64,000 bases of DNA from Solibaculum_A intestinale. GTDB taxonomy: Bacteria; Bacillota; Clostridia; Oscillospirales; Acutalibacteraceae. Below are positions 32,117-41,247 of this stretch, one piece after another; within the stretch, counting starts at the first letter, position 1; every line of letters begins with the position of its first letter. Made by a program: the position numbers and the translations under genes. The stretch is taken from NCBI RefSeq assembly GCF_040096205.1, contig NZ_JBBMFD010000001.1, forward strand, positions 248,001 to 312,000. The letters are read 5' to 3'. Under the pieces are notes generated by a model. The model worked only from the letters and a program-made list of their open reading frames with translations, did no database searches and had not been told where the DNA came from.

Positions 32117-34057
32117 TTATCTTGCCCGGGTTTTGATTTCTTCCAGCGCCCCGTCGATAAATTCCTCTACCGTCATAGAACCCTTGTCCCCATCCTTGCG
32201 GGAGCGTACCGATACAGTTCCCGCCTCCACTTCCTTGTCGCCGATAATCAGCATATACGGGATCTTTTCCATCTGCGCTTCCCGAATTTTGTAACCGATT
32301 TTCTCATTGCGCTCGTCCATGGTAGCGCGGATACCCGCATCTTTCAGCCTCTGGTTGATTTCAGCGGCTTTATCGAACAGGCGTTCGCTGATGGGAAGCA
32401 CTCGTACCTGTTCCGGGCTTAACCACATGGGCATGGCGCCCGCGTACTTTTCCAGAAGCAAAGCCAGGGTGCGTTCGTAGCAGCCGATAGAGGTACGGTG
32501 AATGATATAGGGGTTCTTTTTCACACCATCCCGGTCCACATACTCCATGCCGAACTTCTCCGCCAGCATTTGGTCAATCTGGATGGTGATGAGGGTATCC
32601 TCCTTGCCGTGGACGTTCTTGATCTGAATATCCAGCTTCGGGCCATAGAAGGCGGCCTCGCCCACTCCAATGACATAAGGAATTTCCAGGTGATCGAGGA
32701 TTTTCTTCATCGCGCCCTGGGCCTCATCCCACTGCTCAGGAGTGCCGATGTATTTTTCCCGGTCATCCGGGTCCCACTGGGAGAACCGGTAGGACACATC
32801 CTCGTATAGGCCAAGGGTCTTGAGCATGTAGATGGCAAGCTCCAAACAGCCCTTGAACTCGCCTTCCAGCTGTTCCGGGGTGCACATCAGGTGGCCTTCC
32901 GAAATGGTAAACTGCCGTACCCGGATCAGGCCGTGCATCTCGCCGCTGGCTTCGTTGCGGAACAGCGTGGAGGTTTCGTTGTACCGCAAAGGCAGGTCCC
33001 GGTAAGACCGGCTGCGGTTTAAGTACGCCTGGTACTGGAAAGGACAGGTCATGGGACGCAGGGCGAACACTTCGTCGTCCTTCTCCGGGTCGCCCAGCAC
33101 GAACATGCCGTCCATGTAATGATCCCAGTGGCCGGAGAGCTTATACAGATCGCTCTTGGCCATGTAGGGGGTCTTGGTCAGCAGCCAGCCGCGCTTTTGC
33201 TCCTCGTCCTCCACGAAGCGCTGCAAGGTCTGAATGACTCTGGCGCCCTTTGGAAGCAGGATGGGCAGGCCCTGGCCAATGAGGTCGGAGGTGGTGAAAT
33301 ACTCGAGCTCCCGGCCGATTTTGTTATGGTCCCGCTTTTTCGCTTCTTCCACCGCCGTCAGGTATTCTTCCAGCTGGGCATTCTTCGGAAACGCCGTGCC
33401 GTAGACCCGGGCCAGCTGCTTGCTGGTGGCGTCGCCCCGCCAATAGGCACCGGTGCACTGTGTAAGTTTAAAGGCCTTTACCACGCCGGTAGACATCAGA
33501 TGCGGCCCGGCGCACAGGTCCACAAACTCGCCCTGGCGGTACAGGGTGATGCGCTCGCCTTTGCCGGAGTGCTCCTCCACCAGCTCCACCTTATAGTTCT
33601 CGCCCGCCTCTTCAAAGAGCTTTTTCGCTTCCTCGGGCGAAACCTCGATGCGCTCTAAGGCCAGGTTTTCCTTGACGATCTTCTTCATTTCCCCTTCGAT
33701 CTTTGTAAGATCTTCGGGCGTAAAGGGCGTATCGGTATCGAAATCGTAGTAAAATCCGTTGTCAATAGCCGGACCGATGGCCAGCTTTACCTTCGGATAA
33801 AGGCGCTTGACAGCCTGGGCCAGAATGTGAGACGCCGTATGCCGAAACGCCCAGCGTCCGTCCGGATCGTCAAAGGTGAGAATTTCCACTTGGCAGTCCT
33901 CGGTCAAAGGGGTGCGCAGGTCCACGGCTTTGCCGTTGACACGGGCCGCACAGGCAGCCTTGTAAAGCCCCATGCCGATGGATTTGGCGAACTGAGCCGC
34001 CGAAATGCCGGCCTCGGCTTCCTTAACAGAGCCATCTTTCAGAGTAATCTGGATCAT
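32117..34057 (-). CDS. thrS: Threonyl-tRNA synthetase
   Basis: A 646-residue class II synthetase. An N-terminal TGS domain (about 1-62), then the editing domain with HTASHILAQAVKRLYP, the catalytic core (motif 2 region RYNETSTLFRNEASGEMHGLIRVRQF; the Zn/active-site CPFQYQAYLN and motif 3 IHRTSIGCYERTLALL), and a C-terminal anticodon-binding domain. I use the ATG at 34057, 8 bases after GGAG; a TTG at 34060 is possible. A Thr-specific T-box precedes it. Confidence 0.96.
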   Translation of the reverse strand: MIQITLKDGSVKEAEAGISAAQFAKSIGMGLYKAACAARVNGKAVDLRTPLTEDCQVEILTFDDPDGRWAFRHTASHILAQAVKRLYPKVKLAIGPAIDNGFYYDFDTDTPFTPEDLTKIEGEMKKIVKENLALERIEVSPEEAKKLFEEAGENYKVELVEEHSGKGERITLYRQGEFVDLCAGPHLMSTGVVKAFKLTQCTGAYWRGDATSKQLARVYGTAFPKNAQLEEYLTAVEEAKKRDHNKIGRELEYFTTSDLIGQGLPILLPKGARVIQTLQRFVEDEEQKRGWLLTKTPYMAKSDLYKLSGHWDHYMDGMFVLGDPEKDDEVFALRPMTCPFQYQAYLNRSRSYRDLPLRYNETSTLFRNEASGEMHGLIRVRQFTISEGHLMCTPEQLEGEFKGCLELAIYMLKTLGLYEDVSYRFSQWDPDDREKYIGTPEQWDEAQGAMKKILDHLEIPYVIGVGEAAFYGPKLDIQIKNVHGKEDTLITIQIDQMLAEKFGMEYVDRDGVKKNPYIIHRTSIGCYERTLALLLEKYAGAMPMWLSPEQVRVLPISERLFDKAAEINQRLKDAGIRATMDERNEKIGYKIREAQMEKIPYMLIIGDKEVEAGTVSVRSRKDGDKGSMTVEEFIDGALEEIKTRAR

Positions 34058-34080
34058 CAAAACATCTCCTCACGTAAAAT

Positions 34081-34370
34081 AAAAAGCCCCGTCCCTGTTA
34101 ACAGGGGCGAGGCAAACGACCACACGGTTCCACCCTGATTCGGCGAAGCTGGCAAAACCGCCTTCTCCGTCTTCTCAGACGAGCCCTTAACGCGGGCAAT
34201 CCACACGGCGCGCCATTTCCTGCGCGCGGCTCGGGAGGCGGTATCCGAAGCAATGCTCTTTTTTTGCCGCCGAACACACTCTCAGCCGGTGGTGCGTTCT
34301 CTCTGCTTGCGGTGCGCACAAAATGGCGCAGGGCATTGGGCTTCCTCCGTCGACACGGTTACTCTTGTTT
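34081..34370 (-). promoter_or_regulatory. T-box riboswitch (Thr) upstream of thrS
   Basis: The T-box core AGGGTGGAACC (34126-34136) faces leftward. The downstream terminator stem pairs GCCTCGCCCCTG with CAGGGACGGGGC (34086-34113), followed by TTTTTATTTT. In stem I an AGAGA motif is followed by GAACGCACCA, giving ACC, a threonine codon, as specifier (34291-34293). The T-box reads uncharged tRNA-Thr and allows read-through. This accounts for most of the 360-base gap between thrS and the permease gene. Confidence 0.93.
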
Positions 34371-34375
34371 TGATC

Positions 34376-34404
34376 ATCTTAGCACTGTTTTTTTGGAAAG
34401 TCAA
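34376..34404 (-). promoter_or_regulatory. Promoter of the thrS T-box transcript
   Basis: On the minus strand, TTGACT (34399-34404), a 17-base spacer and TAAGAT (34376-34381), just upstream of stem I. Confidence 0.8.
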
Positions 34405-34416
34405 GGGGGTCCTTAT

Positions 34417-35610
34417 CTATTCGATGCGCAGCGCTTCCACCGGGCGAAGCTTGGAGGCCTTGTAGGCCGGGTAAACGCCGAAGAAAACACCAATGAGCAT
34501 GGAGACGCCGATGGCGTTTAGAATGGTGGGCCACTGAATGGCGGCGGACATACCTACCGCCATAAGCCCCAGCATGGAAATCCCCAAGCCCACCAGCGCC
34601 CCTAAGAGACTGCCAATGGCGGTTATGAACACCGCTTCTAAGAGAAACTCCACCATGATCTTATGGTTTTTGGCGCCGATGGCTTTCTTGATGCCGATTT
34701 CTCTGGTCCGTTCGGTGACGGACACCAGCATGATGGTCATAATCCCAAGCCCTGCCACAATCAGGGAGATGCCGCCGATGAGGGAAAGAACCAGGGTGAT
34801 GATATCCAGCATGGACATGAGCTGATCCCGCTGCTTAGCCAGGTTTTCCGCATGGAAGGCGCCGGTGGTGCCGCTTACCTGGTCGAGGGCGGAAATGATG
34901 CTGCTCTGGGCATCCTCCACGTTGCTGCCGGGGTTTACCTTGACGGCGATCTGGTCAAACTTATTGATGACCGCGTATTCCTGCAAGGAAGTATAGGGCA
35001 CGTACACGATGGAGGGCACATAGTTGCCGATGACGTTTTGCATGATGCTGCTGCCGGCACTGACGATGCCGACGATTTCATAGGTTTCCTCATTGCCGTT
35101 CATGAGAATCTGCATGGTTTTGCCCACGATGTTTTCCCGCCCATAGGTGGACAGGGCATAGTTTTGGTCCACAAGGCAGACCTTAGCGGTATCCTCCACA
35201 TCGTTTTTGTTGATCAGCCGGCCGTGAAGCAGCTCCAGGGAAATGATCTGCTTGGCGCCTGAGTCGATTCCCCAGACCAACGAATCGGACTTCTCCCCTT
35301 TTAGGGTGGAATCGGTATAATACATAATCAGGGGCATGGCGTTTTCCACCGAAGGCAGCTCCCGGATGGCGTTGAGCTCGTCCATCTGCAAGTGTACAGA
35401 GGTGGAGGTTCCGTAAGCAGCGGTGGAAACGCTCAAACCGGTAATACCCATGTTGTCAAGCTCGCTGGTGACCGCTGCTTTGCCCGCGTCGCCGATGGCG
35501 CCGATGACCACCACTGACGCAATTCCGATGGAGATGCTCACAATGGTAAGCCAGGTTCGCATGCTTTTGCGGGTCAGGTTACGCACTGCGATTTTGAGCA
35601 TTTCAAGCAT
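34417..35610 (-). CDS. MacB-like ABC transporter permease (no ATPase domain)
   Basis: A 397-residue permease with one N-terminal helix (about 17-40), a large extracytoplasmic MacB_PCD-type domain (about 45-275), and three C-terminal helices of the FtsX domain containing ERTREIGIKKAIGAKN and the closing YPAYKASKLRPVEALR. It lacks the ATPase domain of true MacB. The ATG at 35610 follows GGGGTGG and overlaps the adaptor gene by 8 bases. With the adaptor it forms a two-gene operon without a visible ATPase gene. The substrate is unknown. Confidence 0.88.
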   Translation of the reverse strand: MLEMLKIAVRNLTRKSMRTWLTIVSISIGIASVVVIGAIGDAGKAAVTSELDNMGITGLSVSTAAYGTSTSVHLQMDELNAIRELPSVENAMPLIMYYTDSTLKGEKSDSLVWGIDSGAKQIISLELLHGRLINKNDVEDTAKVCLVDQNYALSTYGRENIVGKTMQILMNGNEETYEIVGIVSAGSSIMQNVIGNYVPSIVYVPYTSLQEYAVINKFDQIAVKVNPGSNVEDAQSSIISALDQVSGTTGAFHAENLAKQRDQLMSMLDIITLVLSLIGGISLIVAGLGIMTIMLVSVTERTREIGIKKAIGAKNHKIMVEFLLEAVFITAIGSLLGALVGLGISMLGLMAVGMSAAIQWPTILNAIGVSMLIGVFFGVYPAYKASKLRPVEALRIE

Positions 35611-36622
35611 CCGCATCCACCCCATTCGCAAGCTTTACCCGCACTCCATGGCCGGTGATGTCGTCCGGGTTTAAAATGATTTTGTCCCCCGCCTTGAGTC
35701 CACTGGTGATCTCCACCCCATCGGTCAGCTCCCGCCCGGTGGTCACGTCCACCCGATGGGCTTGGGCCATGGAGTAGATATACACGTATTCGTTGCCCTC
35801 CTCGTCCTGACGCACCGCTTCATAGGGCACCAGGATGGACTGGCTGAGCTGTGAGGTGGTGATGCTCGCTTCCACATTGTAGTTGGGCTTTAGATGTTCG
35901 TCCGCCCCGTCGATGGATACAATGGCGTCCACCACCGTTTCATACGCAGCGCCGCTTAGCTGCTGCCGGGCGGAAGGAAAGATTTTCTGGATGGTACCGG
36001 TGTACGTATGGTCTTTAAAGGCTGTCCCGGTAATGGAAACCGGCTGGCCCACGGCCACGTCCCCGATTTTGGATTCGTTGATGGACACCTTTACCTGCAA
36101 GCTCTCCAGGTCGGAGATGGTGACTACGGCGGTGCCCGGCGTGGTCAGCCCGCTTTGGGAGACGCTCAGGCTGGTGACGGTGCCGGAAATGGGGGCCTTG
36201 ACCACACCGGGAATGTCATCCACGCTCTCGACCGTGGAGCTCTGTTGCTTGGAGGAAGAAGGAACAGAGGAACTGGATGTCCCCAGGCTTCCCAGCACCT
36301 CCTGGGACAGGCCCATGGAACTGCTGTAGGAAAGCAAGGTAAAGGTTGCCTGCTGGTCCACATAAAAAAGCGGCTGGCCTTCGGTAACCGTGTCCCCCAC
36401 GGCCACCTTTACTTCCGATGCCACCACCGGCGTGTCCAAAACTACGTCTTTTTTATTGGTTTCCTCGATTTTTCCGGAGCACTTGACGGTATTCTCCACT
36501 TCGCTGACCTGAGCGGTATAGATGGTTACCTCGGTTACAGGCGGCGCAAACAGGTTCGCACCCGTAAAGACACAGGCAATCACCAACGCGGTGGAAATCA
36601 ACAGAATCACATACTTTTTCAT
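35603..36622 (-). CDS. MacA/HlyD-type efflux adaptor protein
   Basis: A 339-residue membrane-fusion protein: one N-terminal helix (about 4-23), a biotinyl-lipoyl-like split domain with VVLDTPVVASEVKVAVGDTVTEGQPLFYV and VVKAPISGTVTSLSVSQSGLTTPGTAV, a short Ser-rich stretch (SSSSVPSSSKQQS) in place of a long coiled-coil hairpin, and beta-barrel and proximal domains after that. The ATG follows GGAGAGGG. It should link the permease to the cell exterior. Only the permease gene follows; the usual ATPase gene is absent. Confidence 0.86.
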   Translation of the reverse strand: MKKYVILLISTALVIACVFTGANLFAPPVTEVTIYTAQVSEVENTVKCSGKIEETNKKDVVLDTPVVASEVKVAVGDTVTEGQPLFYVDQQATFTLLSYSSSMGLSQEVLGSLGTSSSSVPSSSKQQSSTVESVDDIPGVVKAPISGTVTSLSVSQSGLTTPGTAVVTISDLESLQVKVSINESKIGDVAVGQPVSITGTAFKDHTYTGTIQKIFPSARQQLSGAAYETVVDAIVSIDGADEHLKPNYNVEASITTSQLSQSILVPYEAVRQDEEGNEYVYIYSMAQAHRVDVTTGRELTDGVEITSGLKAGDKIILNPDDITGHGVRVKLANGVDADA

Positions 36623-36685
36623 CCAATAACCCTCTCCTTATCCCACAAAACCGCCTTTTCCAATGGAAATGACGGTATGTAATGG

Positions 36686-36731
36686 AAAAAATAAAGCCAA
36701 GACGGCGCGCGTTCGGCTGTCTGGCTTTATT
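36686..36731 (-). terminator. Terminator of the radA transcript
   Basis: AATAAAGCCA pairs with TGGCTTTATT (inner GAC/GTC after a bulge). On the minus strand TTTTTTCC follows. The 250-base gap around it holds nothing else I recognise apart from the following small gene. Confidence 0.7.
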
Positions 36732-36870
36732 CTTTGAAGGAAAGGCGGTTTTATGTCCGTCTTTTTCTAAAAAAGCAAGTCAATTCTTAGTAATCGGACC
36801 TTTCGCATATTTCCGGGAAAGAAAGGAATCCTATAGGAAAAAGAGCGCATGGAAAAGGAAGGTGACGAGC

Positions 36871-37050
36871 ATGTGCCTCATTCCCTGCAGTGCCGACTGC
36901 CAGTACCAGTCAGATGGCTACTGCCAGCTGGAACATCCCACCACGGTCAACAGTGTGCAGGAACATGGCTGCGCCCATTACATTCAGCGAAATCCCGGCG
37001 TCAGCCAAGACTTGCCTCAAACGCCTCCCGAACATTGCGCACAGGAATAA
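36871..37050 (+). CDS. Small cysteine-rich protein (59 residues)
   Basis: MCLIPCSADCQYQSDGYCQLEH... has a Cys pattern (C2, C6, C10, C18, C33, C56) and the motif CxYQxxGxCxL plus a later GCAHYI. I recall a family of tiny clostridial proteins with this shape, sometimes mislabelled as a dehydratase; metal binding is plausible. GGAAGGTG lies 8 bases before the ATG. Its last 50 bases overlap the 3' end of radA on the other strand, so the two messages are antisense at their tails. Confidence 0.6.
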   Translation: MCLIPCSADCQYQSDGYCQLEHPTTVNSVQEHGCAHYIQRNPGVSQDLPQTPPEHCAQE

Positions 37051-38365
37051 GCTCCACCCCCGCAAGGGAGAGGCCCATAAGCGCCTTCATATTATGCTGG
37101 GGTAGAATAATCCGCTGAAAGCCCAGTCTCGCCGCTTCCTTGACCCGTTCCATGGCATGGCTGACTGCCCGGATTTCCCCGGCTAGCCCCACTTCTCCAA
37201 AGGCGATGACGCTTTGACTCACCGGCACGTCCTTTAAACTGCTCACCAGTGCCAGCGACACCGTCAGGTCGGCTGCCGGTTCATCCAGCCGCAGGCCGCC
37301 GATGACGTTTAAAAACGCGTCCTGGTTGCTGAAAAAGTACCCCGCCCGTTTTTCCAGCACCGCCAGCAGCAAGGACATCCGGTTATAATCAAACCCGGTG
37401 GACATCCGGCGGGGGTTGCCAAAGCAAGTGGGGGTCACCAGGCCCTGCACCTCGGCTAAAATGGGCCGGGTTCCTTCCATAATACAGGCGACGCAGGAAC
37501 CGGATACGTTTTTCGGCCGGCCTGAGAGCAGCATCATGGATGGGTTCGGTACCTCACATAGACCCGTGTCCCGCATTTCAAAGACCCCGATTTCATTGGT
37601 GGAGCCGTAGCGGTTTTTGACCGCCCGCAAAATCCGGTAGGACATGTTGCGGTCCCCTTCAAAGAAAAGCACTGCGTCCACAATGTGCTCGAGCACCTTT
37701 GGCCCGGCAATGGCCCCGTCTTTATTGACGTGGCCCACCAGGAGAATGGGAATTTCCATGTCCTTGGCGGTATGCATCAGGGCGTTGGTGCATTCGCGCA
37801 CCTGGGTGATGCTGCCGGGAGAGGACTGGGTTAGTTCCGAGTTCATGGTCTGGATGGAGTCGACAATCACAATATCCGGCCGGATGGCGTTTATTTGTTC
37901 CAAAACGTTTTCCAGATGGGTTTCCGAAAGCAGCAGCAGGTTTTCGCTTGTCACCCCAAGCCGGTCCGCCCGCAGTTTAATCTGCCTGACCGATTCTTCA
38001 CCCGATACATAAAGGATCGTGCAGGTTTCGCCGATAAACTGACACACCTGCAAAAGAATGGTGGATTTGCCGATGCCGGGGTCGCCTCCCAAAAGGACGA
38101 TGGACCCTTTGACGATGCCGCCGCCTAGCACCCGGTCCAGTTCCCCAAGGCCGGTGTGGTAGCGCTGTTCATCCTCGAATACCACGTCTTTTACCGCCAC
38201 CGCCCTGGAAATGCCTCTGCTGCGGGACGCCGTCCCTGCCGAAGCTACGACGGGGACTTCTTCGTTCATGGTGTTCCATTCCCCGCAACCGGGACATTTC
38301 CCATACCATTTGGCCGACTCATAGCCGCATTCGCTGCATACATAGATGGATTTGGACTTTGCCAT
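37001..38365 (-). CDS. radA: DNA repair protein RadA
   Basis: A 454-residue RecA-like helicase that extends recombination intermediates. The N-terminal zinc finger (CSECGYESAKWYGKCPGCGEW, residues 10-29) is complete. Walker A is GGDPGIGKST (about residue 95), and the RadA-specific KNRYG motif is present. The C-terminal Lon-like domain lacks a protease Ser but keeps the fold (DLTVSLALVSSLKD). It is followed by cwlD upstream in the same direction with a 27-base gap, suggesting a shared transcript. Confidence 0.95.
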   Translation of the reverse strand: MAKSKSIYVCSECGYESAKWYGKCPGCGEWNTMNEEVPVVASAGTASRSRGISRAVAVKDVVFEDEQRYHTGLGELDRVLGGGIVKGSIVLLGGDPGIGKSTILLQVCQFIGETCTILYVSGEESVRQIKLRADRLGVTSENLLLLSETHLENVLEQINAIRPDIVIVDSIQTMNSELTQSSPGSITQVRECTNALMHTAKDMEIPILLVGHVNKDGAIAGPKVLEHIVDAVLFFEGDRNMSYRILRAVKNRYGSTNEIGVFEMRDTGLCEVPNPSMMLLSGRPKNVSGSCVACIMEGTRPILAEVQGLVTPTCFGNPRRMSTGFDYNRMSLLLAVLEKRAGYFFSNQDAFLNVIGGLRLDEPAADLTVSLALVSSLKDVPVSQSVIAFGEVGLAGEIRAVSHAMERVKEAARLGFQRIILPQHNMKALMGLSLAGVELIPVRNVREAFEASLG

Positions 38366-38392
38366 TTTCTACTTCCTCCTGAAAGATACCCG

Positions 38393-39103
38393 TCAAAAGC
38401 ATCCGCTGTTTAAAAGCCCGCAAAGGATGCTCATGGTAAGTTGGTTTTGATAGTCCTCGTCTTGCAGCTTGGCTTCCTCCTCAGGGTTCGACAAAAAGCC
38501 GCACTCGACGATGACCGCCGGGATCTTCGCCTTGCTCAAAAGGTAAGATTCGCTTCCCAGCGGCTTTGCCACCCGGTTGTTGTCCGGTTGGAGCATCTCC
38601 ACCACCGCGCTTTGCACTGATTTTGCGATGAGCTCGCTGTCGGCGTGGTTCTTTGAATAGAAAACCTGGGTGCCATGGTATTGGGACTGCTCAAATTTAT
38701 TTTGGTGGATGCTTAAAAAGATCCCCTGAGGATATTGTTCGATAATCGCCAGGCGCGCATGCATATCGGCCACCTTCTGGGAGCGGACGGTGGAAAGTTT
38801 TGGATCGTGTAAGGAAATGTCGCTGTCCCTTGTTAAAACCACCCGGTAGCCCATCGCCCGCAGAGCGTCCCGCAGCTTTAGGGTAATCGCTAGGTTCAGG
38901 TCCTTTTCCAGAATGCCGCTTTTCCCTACCGCACCCCCGTCCATTCCTCCATGACCCGCATCCAGCACAATTACCTTGCCGCTGACCACCGGGCCCGCTG
39001 CCGTGGGTTCGGCCAGCAGTATGTCACTGGAGACATATACCATGGAGACAAACACCAGCGCCAGGCAGCTGATGAGAATGCAAATTCGTTTTTTTGTCAG
39101 CAA
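38393..39103 (-). CDS. cwlD: Germination-type N-acetylmuramoyl-L-alanine amidase CwlD
   Basis: A 236-residue zinc amidase with an N-terminal membrane helix or uncleaved signal (about 5-25). Zn ligands and the catalytic base are in LDAGHGGMDGG, GILEKDLNL, SIHQNKFEQ and VECGFLSNPEEE. CwlD trims spore cortex peptidoglycan so that muramic lactam can form, which allows germination. The start is a TTG at 39103 with GGGTGAT upstream. It lies 27 bases from radA and is probably cotranscribed. Confidence 0.88.
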   Translation of the reverse strand: MLTKKRICILISCLALVFVSMVYVSSDILLAEPTAAGPVVSGKVIVLDAGHGGMDGGAVGKSGILEKDLNLAITLKLRDALRAMGYRVVLTRDSDISLHDPKLSTVRSQKVADMHARLAIIEQYPQGIFLSIHQNKFEQSQYHGTQVFYSKNHADSELIAKSVQSAVVEMLQPDNNRVAKPLGSESYLLSKAKIPAVIVECGFLSNPEEEAKLQDEDYQNQLTMSILCGLLNSGCF

Positions 39104-39147
39104 AAAAGATCACCCCCACACATGTATATGCGCAGGGGTGTAAAAAA

Positions 39148-39780
39148 TCATTTGGAGGACTTGGTTTTTGTTTTTTTGTAGACGATGGAATGAAGAACGG
39201 AAACCTTCCGGTATCCCATATTGTAAACCACGCCTGCGTAGATGGGAAGAAACAGGTTGAGGGCAACCACTGCCAGAATAGAAAGATAAGACACGTTGAC
39301 AATGGACAGGAACATGGAAGACGGATCCGCCGACATACCCGGCGCCATCAAGGCGTTAAAGATATGCAGGTACTGAGGATTGAGCACCCGGTAGGCCACT
39401 GCGAGAAATGGGATATCCATTACCTTCCCAAGCACCAGCATTACCGCAAAGATTGCATAAGGAATCAGCGCAAACAGGCCGATCTTAACGCCGCGGAACT
39501 TGTCGTATTTCATTTGGTTGATGTCCACAAGAATCTGGTCTTCATGCCCCATCTGCCAGATGGTCCCGTAAAGAGAGCCGAAATAAACGAGAATCAGCAG
39601 GATTTGAGTCAGCACGACAAATGCGGTTCCCTCTGCGGTCAGTGCCAGAACCCAACAGAGCAGAGCGAAAAAAGAAGCCAGGAGACAACTAAGCATCAGC
39701 TGAGCGCCCTGCCTTGGAATGCTTTTATTCAAATAGAGCACGTCCTTTCTCACTTGAAACACCCTCGATGTTTCTGACAT
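39148..39780 (-). CDS. Hypothetical multi-pass membrane protein
   Basis: A 210-residue protein with about five hydrophobic helices (for example LMLSCLLASFFALLCWVLAL and YLSILAVVALNLFLPIYAGVVY) and a basic C-terminus rich in Lys (KKTKTKSSK). I do not recognise a family. It sits between the his operon and cwlD in the same orientation, 12 bases after hisE, so it may share the his transcript. Its ribosome site is weak. Confidence 0.7.
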   Translation of the reverse strand: MSETSRVFQVRKDVLYLNKSIPRQGAQLMLSCLLASFFALLCWVLALTAEGTAFVVLTQILLILVYFGSLYGTIWQMGHEDQILVDINQMKYDKFRGVKIGLFALIPYAIFAVMLVLGKVMDIPFLAVAYRVLNPQYLHIFNALMAPGMSADPSSMFLSIVNVSYLSILAVVALNLFLPIYAGVVYNMGYRKVSVLHSIVYKKTKTKSSK

Positions 39781-39792
39781 GTCTCTATTCTA

Positions 39793-40119
39793 CTACGAAT
39801 TCCGGTCCGTTTTATGAAATTTTTTTAAATTTCCAATCTTTTTACGCCGTTCTTCCAGCACCGCCGACACATCCTCCACCGAAATCCCTTCCTGGGCCAT
39901 CAAAACAAGCACATGATAGGTAAGATCGCAGATTTCGTTGACCGTGTCTACCTTTTCTCCGTTCTTCGCCGCAATGATGACCTCCGCAGCTTCCTCCCCT
40001 ACCTTTTTTAGAATCTTATCCGTTCCTTTTTCGAACAGGTAACAGGTATAAGACCCCTCCTGAGGATTTTCCTTGCGGTTTTCGATGACCTCGTAAAGGC
40101 CCTTTATCACGTCGCTCAT
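39793..40119 (-). CDS. hisE: Phosphoribosyl-ATP pyrophosphatase
   Basis: A 108-residue enzyme for step 2 of histidine synthesis (phosphoribosyl-ATP to phosphoribosyl-AMP plus diphosphate). The MazG-like core has KILKKVGEEAAEVIIAAKN and EICDLTYHVLVLM with the metal-binding Glu/Asp set. AGGAGG lies upstream of the ATG. It is the last his gene; hisI and hisE are separate here rather than fused. Confidence 0.93.
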   Translation of the reverse strand: MSDVIKGLYEVIENRKENPQEGSYTCYLFEKGTDKILKKVGEEAAEVIIAAKNGEKVDTVNEICDLTYHVLVLMAQEGISVEDVSAVLEERRKKIGNLKKFHKTDRNS

Positions 40120-40174
40120 CGTTTGTTCCTCCTACTATGTATTCCAAGCTGCTCCGGCAAAACACCCGGCGCTT

Positions 40175-40504
40175 TTATTCTGCAAAGTCCTTGATCTTCT
40201 TAAAGAAGCAGGAATGGGAACCGGTATGGCAGGCGGGACCCGTCTGCTCCACGATCACAAGCAGGGTGTCGTCGTCGCAGTCCCCGGAAATGGAAACCAC
40301 CTTTTGCAGATGGCCGGAGGTGGCGCCCTTGTTCCAAAGCTCCTGCCTCGAGCGGCTGTAAAACCAGGTATACCCAGTTTCCAGCGTCTTTTGCAGGGAT
40401 TCCCGGTTCATATACGCGAGCATCAGAACCTCTTTTGTCCCCTTTTCCTGGACGATTGCCGGGATCAGCTCCCCTTTTACGAAATACTTCTCCAATTGCA
40501 TCAT
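40175..40504 (-). CDS. hisI: Phosphoribosyl-AMP cyclohydrolase
   Basis: A 109-residue enzyme for step 3 of histidine synthesis. Zn/Mg-binding Asp and Cys residues are in SISGDCDDDTLLVIVEQTGPACHTGSHSCFF, and the substrate region is YSRSRQELWNKGATSGHLQ. Two ATGs in a row (40504, 40501) follow AAAGGAG. It is 11 bases after hisA. Confidence 0.94.
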   Translation of the reverse strand: MMQLEKYFVKGELIPAIVQEKGTKEVLMLAYMNRESLQKTLETGYTWFYSRSRQELWNKGATSGHLQKVVSISGDCDDDTLLVIVEQTGPACHTGSHSCFFKKIKDFAE

Positions 40505-40515
40505 GCTTTCTCCTT

Positions 40516-41232
40516 TTACCGGCTCGCCTCAAGAATGGCTTCCTTCAAAGAAAGAGTGCCCTGGTAGATCGACTTGCCGCAAATGGCGCCGTATAGCCCC
40601 AGCTCTTTGAGCGCCTTGATGTCGGACAGGTTCGTTACCCCGCCGCTTGCAATCACATCGCAGGACACCGCTTCATTGATGGCAGCGAGCTGCTCGAGAT
40701 TCGGGCCGGACAGGGTTCCGTCCTTGGAAATATCGGTAAAGATCAGGCAGGTAACGCCGATGGCCTCCATCTGCTTGGCGAGATCCAAAAAGTGCACGTC
40801 CGAAGTGGAAAGCCATCCTTCCGCCGCCACCATGCCGTTCTTCGCGTCGATTCCCACCGCGACGCGTTCCCCGTATTCCTTCACTGCTTCCTTGACAAAG
40901 GAAGGATTTTTGACCGCAGCCGAACCTAAGATGATCCGGGAAACACCCTGTTCCAAGTAATAAGAAACCGTCTGCATGTCCCGGATGCCGCCGCCCAGCT
41001 CCAGTTTAAGGCCGCTTTTCTTGGCTACGGTGACGAAAATCTCCCGGTTTTGGGGGCTGCCGTTCTTCGCCCCATCCAGATCCACCATATGAAGCCACTG
41101 GGCACCCGCCTCCCGGAAGGAATTTGCCGTTTCGAGCGGATCCTCCGCCACCTTCTGGGCAGTGGCGAAATCGCCTTTATAAAGCCGCACGCAGGTTTGG
41201 TTGTGGATATCAATCGCCGGAAAAATCAGCAT
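40516..41232 (-). CDS. hisA: ProFAR isomerase HisA
   Basis: A 238-residue TIM-barrel isomerase. Catalytic Asp residues lie in PAIDIHNQTCVRLYKGD and FTDISKDGTLSGPN, and the phosphate-binding ends are ELGGGIRD and IASGGVTN. Its product PRFAR is the substrate of HisF/HisH, whose genes are absent from this operon. AAGGAGG precedes the ATG; it follows hisB by 15 bases. Confidence 0.95.
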   Translation of the reverse strand: MLIFPAIDIHNQTCVRLYKGDFATAQKVAEDPLETANSFREAGAQWLHMVDLDGAKNGSPQNREIFVTVAKKSGLKLELGGGIRDMQTVSYYLEQGVSRIILGSAAVKNPSFVKEAVKEYGERVAVGIDAKNGMVAAEGWLSTSDVHFLDLAKQMEAIGVTCLIFTDISKDGTLSGPNLEQLAAINEAVSCDVIASGGVTNLSDIKALKELGLYGAICGKSIYQGTLSLKEAILEASR

Positions 41233-41247
41233 CTTGCCGCCTCCTTA

